NCBI GenBank assembly: GCA_018667995.1
Contig: JABIQT010000084.1
Location: forward strand, 1 to 11,218
DNA length: 11,218 nt
Direction of reading: 5' to 3'
Source: Candidatus Latescibacterota bacterium
Lineage (GTDB): Bacteria; JAAXHH01; JABIQT01
Under the pieces are notes generated by a model, which was not told where the DNA came from, searched no databases, and saw only the letters and a program-made list of their open reading frames with translations. Of the stretch, positions 5,811 to 11,218 are shown in pieces. Position numbers and translations under genes: made by a program. Position 1 is the stretch's first letter; each line of letters starts with the position of its first letter.

Positions 5811-8642
5811 TCAAAAGTCAGGACCAAACCAGAATGTGAACCGAATGCCATCTTCCAGCGATCGAAAGTTATTCGATACACGTTTTGAGAAGTCGAATCG
5901 TAGAATCAGAGGACCTCCCAGTCCCACGCGTACGCCCCCGCCAAAACTGCCTATAACGTCCTGGTAGTCATCGTCAAACCAGACATTGCCAGAATCCAGA
6001 AACAATGCTCCCTGTATACGCGAAAAACTCATGGCGCCGAATGGAAATCCCAATGCAAGAAAGTTCATCAGAGGAAAACGCAGTTCCTGATTGAAAAGCA
6101 GCATTCGATTTCCCTGAAGAGACCGGAATCCGTAGCCTCGGAAGTCCCAACTGCCCCCAAGACGAATGATCTGCGGTTCTTCTCCCCAACTACCGATACC
6201 CAGGCCTCGAGACGCATAGGTCAAATGCCTGGCAAATCTGAAGTATCTGCGATAGTCGGCCACAAGCGTTGTCGCGAAGGACTCGCCTCTGCCCACATCG
6301 GTCAGATGCGTCAAGCCAAACTGAAATCCTTCACCGTCAACAGGGCCAGTCGGGCCCCACATAACCGTGTCCCGAACGTAGGCTATGTAATTCGTCACAA
6401 GGTGAGACTGTCGATCTGCGTTGCTCGTCGCGAAAAGTCGGGTCTTGTCCGAATAAGTGTATCCAACATTTCCATCCAGGCGCGAGAATTTTGAAAAGGG
6501 ATACGAAAACAGAAAAATTGAGCCGAATCGCCGCTCGTCGAAAAGGAAATTACTATTGTCCGCGAAGTTACCATTAAGGTGAAAGACCCCATATCCATAG
6601 TTAATACGGTGCGAGAGATTCATCCGTGACACGAAGAAATTGAAGCTTTTAAGAAAGTCTCCGGTGGTCTGCGTGCTGTTGCTGACGAGGAAATTATAGT
6701 AATGGTCACCCAGCATGTCACTCAAACTGAATAACACACCGCCCCCCAAAGCGATATCACTGGAGGTTGGCGCTGCAATCAGTCCTCCCTGTGCGAGATC
6801 GAGACCGTATCTCCTCTCATAGGGCGCCGTAGTCAGACCATCTGATAGTTTAATTCTGTCCGGTGACCATTTCGCGAGTCGGGCTCTTGGGGGTGGTATT
6901 TGAACGGTCTCCAACGAGTCCGGTAGAGCGATCCGACACACCTGGAATTGGAATCCCTCGAAGCCTGTGAAGAGGATGGACCGGCTATCTGTAGTCCAAC
7001 TCGGATCCATCACGCCAGTGGCTACCTTCGTTAACCGATGGATCCTTCTTTCCTGATCCATCAGGTACAGATCCACACCAGTATCTCTGTCCGAAGTGAA
7101 TGCGAGCCATTTTCCGTCGGGGGACCAAGCCGGTGCGAGATCATTGTGGGCACCCTCAGTTATTCCATTGATGGCACCGGATTCGGTCTCCAGAGAATAG
7201 AGATTATGCCATCCGTTGGTGTCGCCCCCTTCGGCGCGATCGGAGCTGAAAACAATCGCCGTACCGTCGGGAGACCATTCCGGCTCACGATCCTCGTATA
7301 TGTCATTGGTCAACTTCTGAAGAGTTTTGGTGCCTCTATCCACCACATAGAGATCCGAAACACCTGCCCGGTTCTGGCCGGAGAAGACAATTCGCGTACC
7401 ATCTGGAGACCACGATGGCGACGAGATACCGACAATTTCATCAAAATCGAACCGCTCAATCTGCCGCCGCTCCGCAATATTCCAGAGATAAATGACATCC
7501 TGTGCCTGGCTCTCTGAAACAAAGGCCAGCTCGCGTTTCTTGTTGACCGCCATCTGGGTTCGAAGCAGATGAAATGATTCAAATTCCGGAGAGCGGCCGC
7601 CGCGCACCAGAAGCTGAACACCCTTTTCTGTGCCTTCTAGAGGTGCCCAGACTATATCTTCGTACCCGTCTCTTGTGCTCAGGAAGACCAATCCCTCGTC
7701 AACCGTCGAATCCAGCGCCGCCGGCACCGAAACCGGCTTTATATTAATCCCCCTAGTGGTTAAAGGCGGCGCGACTTTGAAGGGCATGTCGGTCCGCTCG
7801 AGCAGGGGGTAATATTGTTTCCTGAGACCGTATACCCATTCGTCACTCACCGACTTGAGACTCTTCCCAAGTGAGATTTCAAAAATCTCTTTAAACGTGG
7901 TACCGCGCCACCAATTCTCCAGGATTAACTCGATAGCATCATCGCCGTACTTCTCTTCTATGAATTTAAGAAATGACTGACCTTCCTTGTACATCAGAAA
8001 ACTACCGAAAATCCGGTTGATATTTGGTATGTCCACCAGATATCCCGAGAGCACAGCGTCTCGAATAAACATATCCGCTTCTGAGCCCCATCCCTCGGAC
8101 CAGTGTTCGGCCAATCCCTCGGTAAACCAGAGAGGAGGCGCCAGGCGTAGACCTTTTCGGTGCTTCTTCAGAACCGATTTGATTTTCTCAATGGTAAAAA
8201 CGTGAACCAACTCGTGCCTCAAAACCGAATCAAATTCATGGTAGGATCCGATATTGGGCATCACAACCCGCCCCTTAAGAAACTCCGTAAATGCACCTAC
8301 GGATTCTGGTAGTAGAACGGGAACCGTATTGGTCTCTCTAAAATAGTGATGGGTGCTGTACAGGATAAGCGGAAGGCGACGGTGAATCGAAAGGCTGAAC
8401 TGAGATTCCAGGGCACGGTAGCTTCGTTCGGCCGAAGCGGCAGCTATTTCAGCGAGATCTTTCTCTTCTGGGAAATAGTATAGATCGATATGCTCGGTCT
8501 GCATGACCTGCCAATCGAAATTGGTGTACTGTACCTTATTGCGACCAAAGAAGTTCAGATACTGCGCGTCCGCCCGGTCATATCGGATCAGAATACACAT
8601 CAGTATCAGTATGAGGTTCAGGCAGCACTGCGGCAATCGCAT
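5811..8642 (-). CDS. Fusion: MA-clan zinc peptidase, TolB/PD40 propeller, Omp85-like outer-membrane barrel
   Basis: This 943-residue three-part envelope protein starts with a signal peptide (1-26, cleavage after A-D-A). Residues about 40-270 form a gluzincin-like peptidase: HELVH at 143-147 supplies two zinc-ligand histidines and the general-base Glu, and WFTEGLAEH (172-180) supplies the likely third ligand E175. Residues about 300-590 hold a TolB-like propeller; four clear PD40 repeats have Trp at 411, 456, 506 and 549 (WSPDG three times, then WTTDS), with weaker copies before them. From about 610 to the end the sequence alternates in beta-barrel fashion with glycines and aromatics. FRGY at 834-837 in a GGSWDFRGYGF context matches the conserved loop-6 (V/I)RG(F/Y) motif of Omp85/BamA proteins, and the last residue is Phe as in outer-membrane barrels. 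No POTRA domains are apparent; the peptidase and propeller occupy their place. The ATG has CAGGA 7 nt upstream. Natural substrate unknown; a role in protein insertion, secretion or quality control is inferred. Confidence 0.88.
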   Translation of the reverse strand: MRLPQCCLNLILILMCILIRYDRADAQYLNFFGRNKVQYTNFDWQVMQTEHIDLYYFPEEKDLAEIAAASAERSYRALESQFSLSIHRRLPLILYSTHHYFRETNTVPVLLPESVGAFTEFLKGRVVMPNIGSYHEFDSVLRHELVHVFTIEKIKSVLKKHRKGLRLAPPLWFTEGLAEHWSEGWGSEADMFIRDAVLSGYLVDIPNINRIFGSFLMYKEGQSFLKFIEEKYGDDAIELILENWWRGTTFKEIFEISLGKSLKSVSDEWVYGLRKQYYPLLERTDMPFKVAPPLTTRGINIKPVSVPAALDSTVDEGLVFLSTRDGYEDIVWAPLEGTEKGVQLLVRGGRSPEFESFHLLRTQMAVNKKRELAFVSESQAQDVIYLWNIAERRQIERFDFDEIVGISSPSWSPDGTRIVFSGQNRAGVSDLYVVDRGTKTLQKLTNDIYEDREPEWSPDGTAIVFSSDRAEGGDTNGWHNLYSLETESGAINGITEGAHNDLAPAWSPDGKWLAFTSDRDTGVDLYLMDQERRIHRLTKVATGVMDPSWTTDSRSILFTGFEGFQFQVCRIALPDSLETVQIPPPRARLAKWSPDRIKLSDGLTTAPYERRYGLDLAQGGLIAAPTSSDIALGGGVLFSLSDMLGDHYYNFLVSNSTQTTGDFLKSFNFFVSRMNLSHRINYGYGVFHLNGNFADNSNFLFDERRFGSIFLFSYPFSKFSRLDGNVGYTYSDKTRLFATSNADRQSHLVTNYIAYVRDTVMWGPTGPVDGEGFQFGLTHLTDVGRGESFATTLVADYRRYFRFARHLTYASRGLGIGSWGEEPQIIRLGGSWDFRGYGFRSLQGNRMLLFNQELRFPLMNFLALGFPFGAMSFSRIQGALFLDSGNVWFDDDYQDVIGSFGGGVRVGLGGPLILRFDFSKRVSNNFRSLEDGIRFTFWFGPDF

Positions 8643-8805
8643 CTATAATTCCTGTGGGGTGCGCAAGTCTCTACATCAGGCGTGCCGCACTTAGTTGGGA
8701 CAATTGGATACTCGGGTAACGCTCGTCGAGTGGATTAGGTTCACTGATTTTCATTTGACATAGCCCCACTCCTGTATGGTGGAACTTGGGCCCACTGGCA
8801 CGACA

Positions 8806-10893
8806 TCAACGTGTGAGCAGCATTTTTTTCGCACTGACATTTGGCCCTGCATGAATCCTGTAGATATACAGGCCACTCGGAAGCGTCCGGCCATTCTGAT
8901 CCCGGCCATCCCACGACTCCTGATATCTGCCTGCGCCCCGTAGCTCATCGACTAGAACCCGGACTCTTTGTCCAAGAATGTTGAAGACGGTCAACTTCAC
9001 CAGTCCTGCATGTCGAAGATCGAAGGCAATTACTGTCGACGGGTTAAAGGGATTGGGGTAGTTCTGAGCCAATGAGAACTGCAGCGTTGAATTCGAGGAC
9101 GGAGTAAAAACTATTGAAGCAGACGGCGATGCGATACCGACTGGTGAACCGACAGGGCCCAGAGCGTGCAGTATATAGTCATAGTTCTGGCCCGAGACGG
9201 CGGTCGTATCCACGTAGAAGTAGGTCCGCGGAGACGCCGAATGAAGACTACCGCTGGCCGGGAGTGGCGTAGGCGTGACTATGCTGACGTTACCGTTCAG
9301 TTTCCTCGAAACACGCCAACTATGGATATTCAGCTCAAATGCGGTAGACCATTCCAGCAGCACACCGTCGGAGTCATTGGAAACAGTATAGTCGCTTATC
9401 TCCGTGTTAGGAACGGTGGCCAGTGCGTCCCTCGCATTAGCCAATCCGTACCCTAACAAGGTATCCGGAAGAGCTGCTTGACCGCCTGTGCTTTGTAGTG
9501 CACTGATAATCTGATTCGGCGTCCAATCTGGCTGTGCCTCGAGTAGCAGAGCAACCAAACCAGCGGTTATCGGAGTCGAAAAGGACGTACCGTTGATACG
9601 CAGATATCCGGTTGTGCTGGCAGGATTAACGGCACGTACCGCTACCCCCATGGCCACCACATCCGGTTTGATGCGGCCGTCATATGTCGGCCCTTTGGAG
9701 CTGAAAGCTGCCCGTCTACCGGTGGAATCTACTGCCCCCACTGTCACGATCCCCTCGGCGTCCGCAGGCGCAATCATTTTCTGCCAACCTGACTGACCTT
9801 CATTGCCTATGGCATTCACGACCAAAATGCCGCGAGAAGCTGCCGCTGCTGCGGCAATAGTGGTGACTGCAGTCTGTCCGTCCATATCCGAATACTGATA
9901 CCAGGAATTGTAGCCGAGCGAACTGCTGATGATGTCGGCACCCAGACTGTCCGCCCATTCCGCGGCTTGCACCCACCAGTCTTCTTCCACCTGCTGTTCG
10001 AATGAGATAGTCTCTGTCTTGGCAAGAATGAAGTGTGCGTTGTACGCGGGGCCGATCAACTCACCAGGCATGTATCCCCCTATGGTCGATAGTGTTTCAG
10101 TGCCGTGGTTGTGCTGCCCCGGAAAATCCTGACTGAGGTCATCTGCCGTGCCATCGTCCCCATTGATGAAATCCTTCTCCGCGATCACCCTTGTACGCAG
10201 TGAATCAAAAGCCACATGGTCCAACTTGAACCCCGTATCCAACATGGCAATGGTAACACCACGTCCCGATAGACCTAGTCTGTGAAGAAATGGTACTTGC
10301 ACCTGCTCAAGCTGTGTAAGGGAGGAACCGTAGTTCAGAACGTCCGAGGAGGCGACAGTGGTTGGTTTTGGCGATACCAATTCTGGTGTGCCCTCGATAA
10401 CGGGCCGACTGAAGGTGGATACCGGTGTGATTCTATACACATAGGCCAGATCAGCAATAGATTCAATGGCTTCCTCAGTCGCCAAAACGCTAACTGCATT
10501 GAGCCACCGCGATCGACCGAGCAGTTCTCCACCGAGACTCAGCGTACCTCGTATGTATGGCTCGTGAAGAGGAATATCCAGGAAGTCTACCGGACCAGAA
10601 GAACGCCGAAGTCTACGTCGATTCAGTGCTCTCAATCCCAGTGCTCCCTCGGCTGTTAGCAAGGCTGAGCTGTAAGCTCTTTCTGTGAAAATTCCCTTAT
10701 CGGTAAAGAAAATCCAAAATTTGAGGTCAGCGTCATTGGAGCTTCGCCGTAATTCAGATATTGCCCGCTCATCAATTTTTCCGGACACCGGAGCGCGCTT
10801 TTTCCAGGGAACATGGTCGGGCACTTGGGCGAGAGCCGGCGTCAACCACATGAGAGCCACAACGCACACAACAACCTTATCACGCAGGATCAT
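8806..10893 (-). CDS. Secreted subtilisin-like (S8) serine protease with type IX sorting domain
   Basis: This 695-residue exported protease has a signal peptide (1-22, hydrophobic VVVCVVALMWL, cleavage after A-L-A). A prodomain-like region (about 50-170) contains KFWIFFTDKG, an Arg-rich stretch and SRWLNAVSV; it probably folds the enzyme and is removed. The S8 catalytic domain spans about 205-490 with D219 (AMLDTG), H263 (NHGTE), oxyanion N364 (IGNEG) and S437 (NGTSFSTP). A beta-rich linker (about 505-605) follows. Residues 611-695 form a type IX secretion/FlgD-like C-terminal domain that starts with NYPNPFNPST and ends in GLYIYRI...KKMLLTR, normally recognised at the outer membrane and removed or anchored. 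The frame is open to a TTG/ATG at 10956/10953, but M at 10893 gives a compact signal peptide and is preferred; no good ribosome site precedes either. It is 163 bp upstream of the barrel fusion gene. No sorting machinery is visible in the window. Likely extracellular proteolysis. Confidence 0.92.
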   Translation of the reverse strand: MILRDKVVVCVVALMWLTPALAQVPDHVPWKKRAPVSGKIDERAISELRRSSNDADLKFWIFFTDKGIFTERAYSSALLTAEGALGLRALNRRRLRRSSGPVDFLDIPLHEPYIRGTLSLGGELLGRSRWLNAVSVLATEEAIESIADLAYVYRITPVSTFSRPVIEGTPELVSPKPTTVASSDVLNYGSSLTQLEQVQVPFLHRLGLSGRGVTIAMLDTGFKLDHVAFDSLRTRVIAEKDFINGDDGTADDLSQDFPGQHNHGTETLSTIGGYMPGELIGPAYNAHFILAKTETISFEQQVEEDWWVQAAEWADSLGADIISSSLGYNSWYQYSDMDGQTAVTTIAAAAAASRGILVVNAIGNEGQSGWQKMIAPADAEGIVTVGAVDSTGRRAAFSSKGPTYDGRIKPDVVAMGVAVRAVNPASTTGYLRINGTSFSTPITAGLVALLLEAQPDWTPNQIISALQSTGGQAALPDTLLGYGLANARDALATVPNTEISDYTVSNDSDGVLLEWSTAFELNIHSWRVSRKLNGNVSIVTPTPLPASGSLHSASPRTYFYVDTTAVSGQNYDYILHALGPVGSPVGIASPSASIVFTPSSNSTLQFSLAQNYPNPFNPSTVIAFDLRHAGLVKLTVFNILGQRVRVLVDELRGAGRYQESWDGRDQNGRTLPSGLYIYRIHAGPNVSAKKMLLTR

Positions 10894-11081
10894 ATATACA
10901 GGGCCGATCTTCGAAGGAATATTGAAATTGCCCGCGGGGCCACGCAGAATCATCAATACTACGTTTCAGGAAGCCCGAGAGCATGCACTACAATACATCC
11001 GGCTACCTGGTCTGGTTCCATGAAAATCGAAGGCGAACTCCGAGGCTGGTTTCTGAGAGGTCAATCAGCTGAAGCGTTTAT

Positions 11082-11218
11082 TCAAACGGAAGTAGTGCGG
11101 GAAAGCGGTTGGACCTGGAAGTCATCATCAGGTGACTTGCTTGGAGTGCGGTTTCGAACTGCCAGCTGACGAAGTGTCCACATGGCAGGAACTGCTAGTG
11201 CGGTCATGAATATCAGTA
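11082..11218 (-). CDS. Possible C-terminal end of an unrecognised membrane protein (partial)
   Basis: On the minus strand one frame is open from the right edge to a TGA at 11084-11082, giving 44 residues. It begins with a hydrophobic stretch (LIFMTALAVPAMWTL), followed by basic RQLAVRNR and a polar tail with DDD, a composition typical of the end of a transmembrane segment with a cytoplasmic tail. It has the same direction as every other gene here. The evidence is weak: the frame is short, no family is recognised, and a plus-strand frame is open over the same bases. If real, it ends 188 bp before the protease start. I see no terminator after it. Confidence 0.3.
   Translation of the reverse strand, partial: LIFMTALAVPAMWTLRQLAVRNRTPSKSPDDDFQVQPLSRTTSV

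Noticed and set aside
7038-7517. Plus-strand open frame of 159 codons
   Set aside because: It lies wholly opposite the peptidase-barrel fusion gene, whose protein has clear PD40 repeats there; the antisense frame shows no domain or ribosome site.
8770-8805. Possible terminator after the protease around a TGGGCCCA palindrome
   Set aside because: No extended stem with a following T run could be built.
10813-11169. Plus-strand frame of 118 codons at the right end
   Set aside because: Its first part overlaps the protease signal-peptide region in antisense, its composition is unremarkable and it has no ribosome site; a 49-codon version from 11021 is equally unsupported.

Overview
All genes with good support in this window lie on the minus strand, so they read from right to left. 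The organism looks like a Gram-negative bacterium of the FCB superphylum, for example an Ignavibacteria-, KSB1-, Latescibacteria- or Marinimicrobia-like lineage. The evidence is a secreted S8 protease ending in a type IX secretion (Por) sorting domain with an NYPNPFNPST block, a lipoprotein with the 'C...NPLD' N-terminus common in those groups, a BamA-like outer-membrane barrel ending in Phe, and BamB-like and PEGA proteins. Most genes have AGGA/AGGAGG-type Shine-Dalgarno sites. The base composition looks balanced. The phylum is inferred and was not tested by any search.

Right part (about 11218-8643): a doubtful fragment of an upstream gene, then a complete subtilisin-like protease with signal peptide, prodomain, Asp/His/Ser triad, linker domain and type IX sorting domain. 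Centre (8642-2387): four co-directional envelope genes. They are a 943-aa fusion of a zinc peptidase, a TolB/PD40 propeller and an Omp85-type barrel; a PQQ-type eight-bladed propeller lipoprotein resembling BamB; a small two-PEGA-domain membrane protein; and an Fn3 plus seven-bladed propeller lipoprotein. The last three are 12-13 bp apart and clearly look like one operon; 90 bp separates them from the fusion gene. A barrel with a cognate propeller lipoprotein suggests an outer-membrane assembly, secretion or quality-control machine, with the peptidase built into the barrel chain.

Left part (2330-1): iron-sulfur cluster biogenesis. A class I cysteine desulfurase (IscS/NifS type, TTG start) is followed by an ErpA/IscA-type A-type carrier with its own sigma70-like promoter and a strong intrinsic terminator. 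An Mrp/ApbC-type P-loop carrier then runs off the left edge. The ErpA-like protein looks canonical. The desulfurase lacks two conserved active-site loops (the FGNPSS-H block and the GGHE-RSGT block) although its catalytic Lys, Cys and His are present. The Mrp protein lacks both the N-terminal MIP18 domain and the CxxC cluster-binding pair. No scaffold (IscU/NifU/SufB) is visible in the window.

No RNA genes, CRISPR arrays, insertion sequences or attachment sites were recognised. All gaps between supported genes are under 300 bases. The best candidates for something undescribed are the peptidase-propeller-Omp85 fusion with its propeller lipoproteins, and the loop-deleted cysteine desulfurase.
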